Below are positions 1 to 10,641 of a stretch of DNA of 64,000 bases, in pieces. Source of the stretch: Xiphias gladius (lineage: Eukaryota; Chordata; Actinopteri; Istiophoriformes; Xiphiidae); the NCBI RefSeq assembly GCF_016859285.1, contig NC_053417.1, positions 15,624,706-15,688,705 on the forward strand, written 5' to 3'. The first letter of the stretch is position 1; every line of letters starts with the position of its first letter. The notes under the pieces were generated by a model. That model searched no databases. It had not been told where the DNA came from and was given only the letters and a program-made list of their open reading frames with translations. The position numbers and the translations under genes were made by a program.

Positions 1-489
1 TTTGGAGGCAGATACTCAAATTTCTGGTCGGTGTGTAAATGGGGTGCGGAATTTGGTTTGAGGGATATAAAATTCAGAATTATATTTGTGGCATCCATTT
101 CGCCTAAATTCTGAGAGTATTCTCTTTCTTATTTCTGAAGCCACCTCAAGGACAATTCGTGGTTTAGGGAATACCAGCTGCCCAGAGGAAGGAGCCTCAG
201 CTAAAGATCCCCTGTTTTTTGAGCTAAATGTGATCATATAACTTCTGCTACATAAAGGTGCCGGGCAGCGATGTGGAACAACACTTCAAACGTGCTAATC
301 AAACATATGGCACTTCTAGAAACAAACACCTTATTGTTGTCCTCGTCCTACGAGATAAAAAAGGTTACTGGGTTTTAAAACGTAATTTGAATACGTCCGA
401 GAGCTGCAATAGGCTGAGGCTGCTTCATTTTTTTTTTAATTCGTTTGCATACGAGAAAGCAAGAGATTGCTCACACCTGTTTTTTTCTA

Positions 490-499
490 CCCCCCCCCC

Positions 500-535
<36 letters not shown>
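490..535. repeat. C-run and (TC)n microsatellite
   Basis: Twelve consecutive C are followed at once by an uninterrupted CT/TC dinucleotide tract. It is simple-sequence DNA; the Ser/Leu-rich open frames across it are artefacts. Confidence 0.95.
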
Positions 536-537
<2 letters not shown>

Positions 538-1008
538 TGAAAGCCATTACAGAAATACAATTTCTAATACCTCCGCACAGGTCTTCGATCGACTGCAAAC
601 AAATTTATATTCAGGCGGTAAACAGAAAGCTGCAGAGATTTATTTATTGAGTGTGGAGGAGAGAAACAAGCTAGCGCGTGAACCCTGAGTAACCTCCGAG
701 CTGACATGAAGATGGATCAGTGCACCATGCAAATGCATGGAGAGAAGGGATATATTGCACTCAGTCATTCAGCACATCGCTGCCTGTAGAATCCCATTAA
801 CTCCCACAGCTGGGACCATATTTCTATGCTGTAAGAACGCAGTTAGAAGTTGTTCATTAGGCTGAATTATATTGTAATTACTGCGGACTTAAAAGACATA
901 GGAAACGTTGGTAAAATAAAACGCTTAGAGCAGAAACACACCAATTTAAAATTAAGTTTTTTAATGAAATGCTATGGGTGGCTGTTGTTTCGTACTGTTA
1001 TCTGAGGC

Positions 1009-1009
<1 letters not shown>

Positions 1010-1056
<47 letters not shown>
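1010..1056. repeat. (ATA)n trinucleotide microsatellite
   Basis: About fifteen AAT/ATA units run without interruption, with a degenerate continuation of ATT/AAT units to about 1105. Confidence 0.95.
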
Positions 1057-2530
1057 TCATCATTATTATCATTGTTATTATTATCAATAATAATAATAAT
1101 AATAACCTTTGAATAATATATTTGATTTATTAATTATTATATTCATTAATTATATTAATTGTATTACATTCATTCTTTTTCACTGATTTCTCGAAGCACA
1201 GAGGGACAGGGAAAACATAATAACAATATAATGTCAATATTTAAAAAAAAAAAAATCAAATGTGGTAATATCATTGTTGGTTTTCGGTGACAGATTATTA
1301 CCATCTAAACCAATTCACACGAAACATGACTCAAACCCATAGTGTAAAAAAACAAAAACAAAACAAAGCCCTGTTTAAATTTCGTGTTTCTTTGGTATTC
1401 CACAATTTCTGATCAAAGCTAAAACCATCAAACGGTTTGGAGATTAGACATTAGCACTGGCCCATCGGGATATTCTGAGCTCTACTAATTCCCATTCTTT
1501 AAAATGAGCGACACAGTGACGCGCGTATGTGAAAGTAGGTCGCCAAACTTCTGCTCGCACTGTGGAGCCGCATGACATTTTCACTCGCTCTGTTCCTGCA
1601 GATCTGCTGCGGAGCCAAAACACATGCAAATTGAGCTGTTTGAATGCTTTTCATGGGGCAGTGTAGGTGGCATGTCCAGCTCACCCGTGCACGTATATCG
1701 GGAGGGATTTTTTTTTTTTCTTTGCTTTGTTTTTGTAGCTCCTCAGAGTTCAGACAGCGGCGTTTAGCGTCATTTGCACGCGTATGAAAAGTATGGCGCG
1801 GCGATTCACTGCAGAGTAAACACAGATGTTTGGAAAAAGAGCCCAGCCCCAAAAAGAGACTTTGGGGCTGTGTTTGAAAAGAGGATACATGGACACGCTC
1901 AGGCTAATCCGGCCGAGGAGCTGGTTTCACCTGGGATGGACATGTCTCTTCCATCGGTTACAACTTTCTTGATCTCCGCTCGGAGCTATTTTCTAATTTT
2001 TTTTTTGTTTTTGTATTTGTTCGAGGCTAATTACAAATCTGCTGCCACTGAACTTCTAAATACCAGCTGTCACGACCTCTGAACCCATTACGTGTGCCTT
2101 TCACATGACCTAAGCCCTTTGCTAAAGAGGGCCTCGCGTTTTTCAAGAAGCCTTCACGAATTTGCATGATCCATTAGCTGCGTCAATGTAGGCCTATATT
2201 ATGCTAATTTCGCTTTGGGGGGGGGGGGGTTCCATTGTTGTCTTGAAAAATAACCATTATACAAGAATCGGACCCAAAACATACCTTCTCTGTGTGGGAT
2301 AAAAAATAAAAAATAAAACACGTCTGGCGTCGTAGCCTACCTGTCTGAATAGGTGAGAGGCCCGTGAAGGCCCCCAGAGTCTGGCATGATGTTGACGAAC
2401 TTCCTTGCTGCTTTTAAAGTTGTTGGTAGATTTTTTTTTAAATGAAAATTATTATTTATTTGTTTACTTGTGGCCTGCATGGCGCTGCTCGTTGCGCTCG
2501 GACACCATTACAATGTTGACCTGAAGCCGG

Positions 2531-2763
2531 TGTCACACTTTGCTTGCTGGGCTTAATCAGTGTTGTCCTCCCTGATGACAGAGATGTCCAGCCATTGGCC
2601 GAGACCAGGAGGGCACGTCATCTCCATCAATCAGGGACCGCCGCTTCTCCACCGAGGAATGTCCCCTCGGCCGTCCAGCCGCCTGACCACGCGTTACTGG
2701 ACGCATGAGAGGCCGGGCATGAAGTGCAAGCCCGTCCAATGATTATGCAGGGGAGAGGTGATA
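2531..2763 (+). promoter_or_regulatory. hoxc1a: hoxc1a promoter-proximal and 5' UTR region with PBX-HOX and MEIS motifs
   Basis: This block directly precedes the hoxc1a start codon. On the + strand it has a MEIS/PREP core TGACAG at 2576-2581 and an inverted CCAAT (ATTGG) at about 2594-2598. On the minus strand there is a PBX-HOX bipartite site TGATTGATGG, read as CCATCAATCA at 2624-2633. The MEIS core and the PBX-HOX site are 42 bp apart. Hox group-1 genes such as mouse Hoxb1 are autoregulated through PBX-HOX plus PREP/MEIS sites, so this arrangement fits a group-1 promoter. An in-frame stop at 2740-2742 fixes the upstream limit of the coding frame. The transcription start is not visible. Confidence 0.5.
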
Positions 2764-5700
2764 ATGACTTCCTATCAAGAGTTAACGGCCGAAGGGGAGA
2801 GTAGCCCTCTGTTCACGGGCTGCTGCCGAGTAAAAGAGGTCATAAACCGGGACCTGGGCGGCAGGACTCATCCTGAACTCGGCAGTCGTGATGAGGAGGG
2901 AAAACTGGAGGTGGAAGTTGCCCCAGGATTTCATTCTCCGCTTCCCCGGTACTTCACTCTCTCCAACAGTTTGACTCTGTGCACCTCTTCGGACAGCCCT
3001 CCTCCTCATCCTCCTCCTCCTCCTCCTCCTCCTCCTCCACCGTGTGAGACTCTCGAGGGCTTCTCGACACCGGCCTGCCCCCACTCGTCCCGTGTCCCCT
3101 GGCGGTGCAGGGCGCAGGGGCAGGGCTCTCCAGGACGCGGATACCGTGCGTCAAATAGCAGCGAGACGCTACTCTCCGATTCTGGGTCACTTACAGAGCA
3201 ACACCAAATCTACCCTCGCAATGGCCCCGAGATTCACGTCGCCGTGGGACGTTCAGCCGGCTCGGACTGTACCGCGGCGGATATGGATGAAAGGAGTAAA
3301 ACTTTTGAGTGGATGAGAGTGAAGAGGAGTCAGCACAGGGCGGGTAAGTTTTTTTTTGTCAAGGGAGACTGAGCACGAGAGGAGGGATAAAGTAACCTTG
3401 AGACATAGCCTACATTTATCCAGGCTCAGTGAGTTTGTTTGATTTTTAGCCCGGGATAACTTTCATTCATTGCCGGCAAAGTTTGGTCGAAGTTTTCTCC
3501 ATGAGCTGGAAAAAAAGAGAGAGAGAGAGAGAGAGGAAAAAAAAAGCTGACGTGTTTTGTGCGTCACGGTGCACGAAAGCTGAATTAAAAAAAAAAAAAA
3601 AAAAAAAATTCCCCACTTTTTCAAGCAGACCGAGACGTGAGAAAGGCAAATCCGACTGTTCACTCGACGCCAAATCTGAATATGCACACGGGGACTCGGT
3701 TACCATTTCCTTAACGGTTCCATGTTAATGTAAATCTGTCAGGCTAGTTAACATGTTTTGCTCCACCTCCTGTTACAAGCAGGATCTAGACTGTACACAA
3801 AAGGAGGGTGAAGTACAGTGAAAGGCCTGCTCAGCCTCAGTGTATATGCAACCCCGAGAACGATCAATTATTTACCCTTGCCCTTACTTACCAGTAGCCC
3901 TTGAATAATGCAACAGACCACTGCCTGTCGAGACTCTCAGGAAGTTGAGTAAAACTTACTGTTGTAAGCTAGCGTGCTCCCTGAGTATTGATTAGTTGTC
4001 TGTTTGTGATGAAAGCCCTGGTGTATTGATTTCAGTTTGCAGCACCTTTACATGTGTCCACCTTTTTAACATAATTGCTGTCACAGATCATCATTTCCCT
4101 GACTGATGAGTCCTGGGCAGAGAGCCCACAGAAGAATACATATCCCAGGCTTAAAAGAAATACCAATAGTCTACTAATGTGAGAAATGCCTATCAATCTT
4201 CAATTTTATATGACTTAGAGTATCTTATATAGATCCTTCATTTGATCAATAATGTCAGTTGACTTTCTGGCCCTATACTTGGGTTAAGTTTCATACATTT
4301 TACACGGAGGGGCGATTTACAACAACACTGGTCCAGTCTTTTGTTTGTTTATTTTTTTTTTTTTCTCCCCAGAACAACCTCTGTTTGCTGTAAGTGTGCT
4401 GCTGGCCCAAATGTTCAGTGACCAAAGATGCAGGTTGGTCACTACCACAGACTGTTTGTTTGTGATAAAAGGCCTGAGTTCCTCTGCAAAGGATGCAACA
4501 AACACAAAGCCGCTCCAAAATTCAGTTCAGTGGGGAAAGTAATGTGGGCACATTATTTCTGGTGACGTTGCAGTATGGCTATGGAGTCAGTGTGCATGAA
4601 AGGTCACATCAGCACCTTTAATTTGACCGCAGTGGTGAGGATATGTGTGATTCAACAAACACAAAACTACAGTCTATGGCTTTGGATTACCTAACTTGCG
4701 TGATGTGCATTTGACAGACTGTAAAACATTACAAACAAAACAAAAAACCTTCAAAATTCAGATTAGTGGGTGATGATGTGCATTCACACTCCCTGATAAA
4801 CACTTTGCTGATGATGCCACTGTGAGAGAAGCAAAAGGCGACATCAGTACCTTTGATTTTGTATAAATATTGCAATGTTGCGAGATGCGACGAAAAGAAA
4901 CCAACGATTTCCAGCTGGTGATTACCTACTCGCACGTTCAAAATGCAGATTAGTGGGTAAACATTTCTCTGATGATGGCACTGTGAGGGAGGCAAAGGGT
5001 GACAACAACGACCTCTGACTGGACGCATAGTCATTTTATTCATAAAACACATTAGCTACTCATCTGGTCCAAATCCGTGTACTTGGGAAAGCCATTTGCT
5101 CACAGCCGCCCACGCACACAAAGACATCTCCTCGCACTACTGCTAGAATCTTTGTGACCTCGTTCTGTATCTCTCTGAAGGGGATCATCAGTAGGAGTAA
5201 CTCATTATCTCTACTGTGTAACTTGTAAAAGAGTCATTAGTGAAAGTATGCTTTCCTCAGGAGGTTGTATTGGTTTTGGCAGAAAACAAAGTCTTGCATT
5301 TTCTTCCATGTTGAAAGGCCTCCACAGACCTGCTGTAACTTGATCTCCTGGCTCAGTGTATATACTCCCAGTGCGTCATTCTTCAATTATGCTTTGACAG
5401 CACCTGAATTACTGTGGGCTGAATGCCCAGATGACTGAGGCAATGTGTATCGATCTATCCCTTTTCTTCTTCCCCTCTCCTTGGCTTGGAAGGCCCTTCC
5501 ATTCCCTTTCGCTGGCTGGCTATTTTTAAACGTGCAAGTCATTCCTCAAATATTTAGTTTGATTCTTTTATACCTTCTGGCTGGCATCAATTCTATTATC
5601 TTTGGAGCCATTAATCAGAATGTGCATGGGATTTGCACTCCTGAAAGCTGAAGTTCTTAATTACATACAGTTCCTCCGTATTGGTTCTTTATGTTCTCTG

Positions 5701-7103
5701 TCCTCTAATTCTGAGGTTCGGTTACCTTGACATTCATTTTCTTAAAACACAAATGTCGACATTTATCCCATCACTGACCTTTTCATCTGCTATGCTTTTC
5801 CAACTGGCTAGAGGCCTGTTAACCTTCCTCTCTATGAATTGTGGTGGGAGACTTTGGAGTACACCTGGCACAATGACTCCATTATGCAGTAGCAGCAGCA
5901 CATTTTCTCAGAGGCAAAGATACACTGACAACTACCCGCAATGTCGGCAATGAAAAATCAAGATATAACCGAGATCCTGTCATTCATTGCACATAAGTAG
6001 CACAGACGATACTTTAATGTGTAACCCAGAAACCTCAGAGGAAAAAAAACGGAGACATTTGTCATTAATGCGGTGTTTGAAAGGATTTGTAAACTGTTAA
6101 ACTGTCATTGACACAGAAAGGCCTAAAGGCAAATTATTAATGATTCTGGTGAATACAGTTAATGGACTGTAAACACTACAAAATTGTTTTGAATCGCCAA
6201 ACATTTCCTTGAATACTTTCATACATATCTATAATATACAGCAACATCTCTTTGTTTTTCTTTTCCTGTGATTTGGTCAGCTGCTCCAGGCCACACACAA
6301 ACCTTAAGAGTGTAGTCCAATCCAGTACAACAGCCCTGCAGTAAATACGAAATGTTCAGATCCCCCAGAGTCAGATGGTTTTGAATCAAATCTCCGGCCA
6401 TTTTTCAGGCTGTAGTTTTGGGATGTCGTTGCTTTGGATTGCATGATATTGCAAAGGTGTTTCTGTTATTATGTCCACGCCTTTGGATAACACACAATTC
6501 CCCGTCCACCTGTTTAACAGCACCAAAAGATTTTGCAGTGTGCCAATAGGCTACGGCCATAGTCGATGCCTCAGTTAAAAATCTTTGTTATACAGACAGA
6601 AAAATGGCTCCAGGGTGAAGACTTTTAATCAACAAACTGGCTCGGGACCAAGTCCTACAAATCATTTTAAGTTTCTTAAAAATAATTTTAGGTCTATTAA
6701 ATACTTGAATATTTGATTAACTCATTTCCCTTAGTACCAAACAAACCTGTGTTTATTCATTCACTTTATATTCCTCAAAATCAGTATCATATACATCTGT
6801 AATAAATATTTTGTTTCATTTCTGAGGATTCATACAAAAGTCATAACTACCTTTAAATGGTGATCAAAGTATATTCTATAAGAATTGTTCCTGTTTCGAC
6901 TCAATCATAATTTTTCATCTTATTTCCTGGATATGGGCGTGGATAACTAACTAACTAACATTCAGAAGGGTTTTGTGCCTCTTTTGTGAGTAGCCTCGCT
7001 GAGCTTGCTGACGACTGTTTTCATGTCCTCTGTTCCCAGCCAGGATGCACACGACCTGTGGGTTCGGTATCGTTGGCTCGGGAATCGGTGCTGTGGAGGC
7101 TGG

Positions 7104-7139
<36 letters not shown>

Positions 7140-7464
7140 CATCTGCGCGGATGGCCATCCCACGGCGAACGGGGCCCCGAGGACCAGCTTCAGCACCAAG
7201 CAGCTGACCGAGCTGGAGAAGGAGTTCCACTTCAACAAGTACCTGACGCGGGCCAGGCGGGTGGAGGTCGCCAGCGCCCTGCAGCTCAGCGAGACGCAGG
7301 TGAAAGTTTGGTTTCAGAACAGACGCATGAAGCAGAAGAAATTACAGAGAGACTGGCTGCTCTCCGACCCGGGGCCCGCGGCTCCGCACTCACTCGCCGA
7401 CACTTGGGACACCTGCCCCTCTGCTGGACCGACCTCGCCAAAACACCTGCCCATGAAGTCCTGA
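2764..7464 (+). CDS. hoxc1a: Hox paralogue-group-1 homeodomain transcription factor Hoxc1a (two exons)
   Basis: Exon 1 is 2764-3343 (donor GTAAGT at 3344) and exon 2 is 7040-7464 (acceptor CCCAG at 7035-7039). The splice phase matches exactly and gives 334 residues. The ATG at 2764 is preferred; the frame has a stop 24 bp upstream. Exon 1 ends with the PBX-binding hexapeptide TFEWMR (residues 180-185), followed by KRSQHR, a group-1 signature. Exon 2 carries the homeodomain at residues 237-296: the [20 protein letters not shown] run is diagnostic of group 1, and recognition helix residues W48, F49, Q50, N51 and R53 are present. Position 47 is Val rather than the usual group-1 Ile. Oddities are a Pro run in exon 1 (about residues 80-95), a ten-Ser run (AGC)10 in exon 2, a hexapeptide-homeodomain linker of about 50 residues versus roughly 20 in HOXA1, and a tail of only 38 residues. 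The role is nuclear DNA binding with PBX/MEIS in anterior patterning. The c1a assignment rests on the neighbours cbx5, hnrnpa1 and nfe2. Confidence 0.93.
3344..7039 (+). other. hoxc1a: hoxc1a intron 1 (3.7 kb)
   Basis: The intron has GT-AG ends and is long for a Hox gene; group-1 introns are usually well under 1 kb. It holds a (GA)n tract with flanking A runs at about 3505-3545, a 22-base A-run at 3587-3608, a T-run at about 4351-4364, and a degenerate roughly 200-bp tandem repeat at about 4516-5030 that is listed separately. The remaining sequence shows no coding exon. Confidence 0.85.
4516..5030. repeat. Degenerate three-copy tandem repeat in the hoxc1a intron
   Basis: Three diverged copies start with variants of TTCAAAATTCAGATTAGTGG (about 4516, 4750 and 4938). 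They continue with variants of GATGATGCCACTGTGAG, then CAAAAGGCGACATCAGTACC. Copies 2 and 3 are the closest; copy 1 is more degraded. The unit is about 190-230 bp. I recognise no family. It may be an old local duplication or a satellite-like remnant. Confidence 0.6.
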
Positions 7465-8140
7465 GCCGCGGGAGCCGCGTCGTGCGTTCCACAGCGAGGG
7501 CGCCAGCCTGCAGATGTTTTGATTCGCGTTTGCATCGGGTTCAATCAGGCTGCACCTGTATTTGCTTACCACGATGGATGCTTATTGCGAGAAGCGCAAT
7601 GGCAAGTTTCTTCATGCAAGAGCGGGTCAAAGCAATTTTTCACCCTCCCCGGCTTCAGACTGGCGCTCTGATTTGAATATTAAAATTCAAGTCATTCCGT
7701 TGCGCTCCTTTCTACACAATGTCAACGTAGATACAAAGTTGTACTAATCGTCTATAGAAATGGCGGCAGAGTATTTGTGTATTTATTTTGTACAATTTAT
7801 TCGGGAACAGACTTTATTTGGATATATTTACTCAACGGGACACGCGCTTCCGTGTTTTGTTTAAAATGACACAAACGAATTGTTTCTATTTATTCAAGCT
7901 CCCTTTATGACAAAATTTAATTTACCGACACAGAAAGACAACACATTTTTGGCAAGTTGTTACAAATTATTCCACCAAATGCCACTGCTGTTTTCGCACT
8001 CAGTTCCAGCTCAGCACTGTGCACGTTTCTTTTCTTGTTTTTTTTTTTTTTTTAAAAAAGCACTTTGTCGCCTACACCCTGCAATTGAGGGAGAGCTCAG
8101 ATGCACCTGTTGTAGACGAAGCTCGCCTTTGACATGATGT
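7465..8140 (+). other. hoxc1a: Probable hoxc1a 3' untranslated region
   Basis: Sequence after the stop codon at 7462-7464 is A/T-rich, with ATTTATTTTGTA-type runs at about 7778-7800 and a T/A homopolymer at about 8039-8058. No convincing canonical poly(A) signal lies close to the stop. The first overlapping AATAAA hexamers I see are at about 8825-8838. The end of the transcript is therefore not defined. Confidence 0.4.
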
Positions 8141-8760
8141 GTAAGCAGATGATTCTCAGGCTAATTTAGCAGAGCTTTAACGCTGCTTTAATGCTGTAGC
8201 CTATGTTTTGTCCGGTTCTGAGGTTCCCATTATCCTCAGTCCGCGGAAAGATTAAATTGCCATAATTGACTGATGGATTTATTGACCGATCGAATTGACA
8301 GTATTGATCCGTGCTGATCCATCTATTTGAGGCACAAATCCGGGAGCGTTTGCATAAATCTGTAGCTGCATGTTAATGGAATGTAGAAAAATATCACGAT
8401 CGGGAGTTGTTGCGCCTTTTATTGCCCTTATACATGCGTCGGAAAAATGATCATTTAGCCTGAACACTCATGCGGGAGAGCAGAGAGTAAAACGCTCGGT
8501 GTGCTGTTTTGCAGATCGGCCGATAAATTGTCTGGCCCCAGCAGTTCGAGCAGCTAAATATTCCTTCCAGATTCGCATCCCATCTCACGGAAAGTAAATG
8601 ATTATAAACCCGGCCCTTAAATATTCCCACCGCCACGATGCGTTGCTATCATGTTAATGTCATTTTTAATATCAAGTTATGATTCATCAGCCACTTTAAT
8701 TTTATGTTAGGGGATATTTTTGTTTAGCTTTTAATTAGCGGTGTTTGCACTGGATACGAA
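8141..8760. promoter_or_regulatory. Candidate 3' enhancer block with PBX-HOX and MEIS sites
   Basis: This block lies 0.7-1.3 kb downstream of the hoxc1a stop and is free of simple repeats. On the + strand it has a PBX-HOX-like site TGATGGATTT at 8271-8280, and a MEIS/PREP core TGACAG at 8296-8301 only 15 bp further. Several ATTGATC, ATTGACC and TTAAT homeodomain-type words surround them. The spacing resembles the PBX-HOX plus PREP/MEIS modules of the mouse Hoxb1 and Hoxb2 rhombomere-4 enhancers. Conservation has not been tested. Confidence 0.4.
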
Positions 8761-9014
8761 GGTTACCTCATATAAATGATAACAAGGCATTCAACTTAAA
8801 GCAGCTGGGCTGTTGTTAGTCCGAAATAAATAAATAAAAAAGATTGAATCAAAATGGACCAATTAGGTCAGTGAAATTTTTCAACAGGTGTCTAAATAAA
8901 ATACAACTAACAATAATCATAGTTAGTCGACAGCTGCACTTCTGCAGGGCGCAGCAGTGGACGTGAAGGCTGCAAGGCCAAGCTAATATATGCAGTTACA
9001 CCAGAGTTCACCTC

Positions 9015-9028
9015 TCACCTCTTGACCT
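9015..9028 (-). promoter_or_regulatory. Near-perfect DR2 retinoid response element candidate
   Basis: On the minus strand the sequence reads AGGTCA AG AGGTGA, a DR2 with one mismatch in the second half-site. A further AGGTGA half-site follows after one base. It lies 1.55 kb 3' of the hoxc1a stop. A DR2 element 3' of the gene is a known feature of mouse Hoxb1. The single mismatch keeps confidence modest. Confidence 0.35.
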
Positions 9029-10537
9029 TTGTCTTGCCTCGGGACAACGATGACCCGGTCAGCGGCTCCGAGAGAGAAAGATAGACCATTAATTTAGGTG
9101 ACCTCGAAGTCTGAGCTTTTTCTCTTTCTCTCGTTTTCTTCTTCTTCTTCTTTTTTTTTTTTTTTTTTTTTTTTCCCCAACAAGCAACTCAGAGCGCTTT
9201 TGTTCTGGTGGTGGGTCTCTGTGTCCACACAATAATATTTCATCGAGCTGAATAGAAGGGCGACCAGGCCATATGATAATTGTTCATATTATAATTCAAT
9301 TCCAGGCCAGATAATGCTTTTTTTCCCCCTACACCTAGAGCTGACCTAATTTTTGCCCTATCTCTTATTTTAATAAGCTAAAAAGTATGCTACTGGCTCA
9401 CTTCATAAACTGGATGAGAGCGTCTTTTTTGCCCAATAGGTTTTGGGATATAAACTACAGACCTATTTTTAACAGCAAAGTTGGAAAATTAAAATTACTC
9501 GAGCATACTTCACATTTAATATGATTCAATCTCAGAACCAGTATAAACAAAATTTAGAACACCTATTCATTAAATGCTTGCTGCTTACATATTCCATGCA
9601 TATCTGCTGAAATAATTTTTTTTTTAAAATTCAGACATGAATCCTTTCCAAACAATATATTTTATAATGTTCATCTCATTAATATTAACTAAAAACCAGA
9701 GAGGAATACAAGCTCAAACTGTCCGCTGCCAGCTTCTGACAGCACAAACATTTAAAAATTTAATTTGTAATTGATAAGAATGATTTTACATGCAAGTGTC
9801 GAACCAAATTTATTTTAAATTTACATTTAAATAAAATACACACCATTAATGTCACCTTTTCTATAAGAAATGACAAAAAGTGGAATGTTTAAAGAAACTA
9901 TCAAATGCGTCCATCTTTTTTTAATGCAGATACAGTAAGTGTGCTCTTGTGAAGGTTATGAGGATGATGATGCCTAAACAATGTGATGATAAAACCAAAC
10001 ATGTTCTCTCATGTCCAGTGTTCCTGCTGTGAAGTGTGTTAGGTTGACCTCATTAGAAACATCTTATCATCCTGTGCAAATATATTCCCTTGCCAAAGGG
10101 CTTCAAGCTACAGGTTGTAATGTGCACAGATGATCCTTGCAGCAGGCGTGCAACCAGACTTATTTTTCTTTTTAATCTAAATTTACGTCATCACAGTTTC
10201 TTCTGAATAATACATTTGCTTAGAAATACGCAACAATTTAAAAATAGCAACAAGAAAATGTATGTTGAGAAAAACTTAATGTGAATTATAAGGGTGAGGT
10301 GAAGGTGAAAAGAAGAAGGGATTTATTTTGGGTGAACTATCACTTTAATTTCGTTCCGTGGCAGCTTCAGCATTTGCCTCTCAATTGATGAAAGGCAAAC
10401 CTCATTGTTTGTTCAGATCTGACATTTAGTTTGAAAGCATTTGAGTGTGACTCTACTCTGATGAATCTGTGCTCTTCTGTAATCCCTTCCTGAAGATGTA
10501 CGGTTGGTTCCCAAGACTGACAGCTGTGGAGCGCATG

Positions 10538-10641
10538 TACATTTTTGAGCTGAGTTATTTTGGTCTTATTTTCCTCACATTCACCATGTGTTTGGTGAAT
10601 GTGAGGAAAATAAGACCAAAATAACTCAGCTCAAAAATGTA
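10538..10641. repeat. Perfect 49-bp inverted repeat with a 6-nt loop
   Basis: The left arm 10538-10586 and right arm 10593-10641 are exact reverse complements over 49 bp. They are separated by TGTGTT at 10587-10592. Both arms end in TA (TAC...GTA), compatible with a TA target-site duplication and hence a tiny Tc1/mariner-type MITE. Perfect arm identity implies a recent origin or gene conversion. A foldback assembly artefact is the main alternative. A transcript across it would form a nearly perfect long hairpin RNA, but I see no evidence of transcription. Confidence 0.9.

Larger units (their letters stand above)
1..2530. other. Intergenic 5' flank of hoxc1a
   Basis: No coding exon is supportable here; the short open frames are not joined by plausible splice sites and match nothing I recognise. 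The stretch contains a C-run plus (TC)n tract at about 490-535, an (ATA)n tract at about 1010-1056, and a 13-base G-run at 2217-2229. An octamer-type POU motif ATGCAAAT lies at 727-734 inside the 12-base palindrome-like run ATGCAAATGCAT. The segment around 2080-2200, with mixed base composition and no simple repeat, looks like possible conserved non-coding DNA, but I could not align it to anything. It should be the spacer between hoxc1a and the next more posterior HoxC gene, which lies outside the window. Confidence 0.6.

Noticed and set aside
2758..3372. Start of the exon 1 frame at GTG 2758 and read-through past 3343
   Set aside because: The ATG at 2764 has A at -3 and gives an MTSYQE start similar to other group-1 proteins. 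A consensus donor at 3344 fits the phase of exon 2, so the frame after 3343 is intronic.
7105..7140. Alternative acceptor within the (AGC)n tract that would shorten the linker
   Set aside because: All AG dinucleotides in the tract are in the wrong phase relative to the exon 1 donor.
10538..10641. Reading the hairpin as a microRNA gene
   Set aside because: Perfect 49-bp arms without bulges are unlike a pre-microRNA, and no known microRNA seed was recognised.
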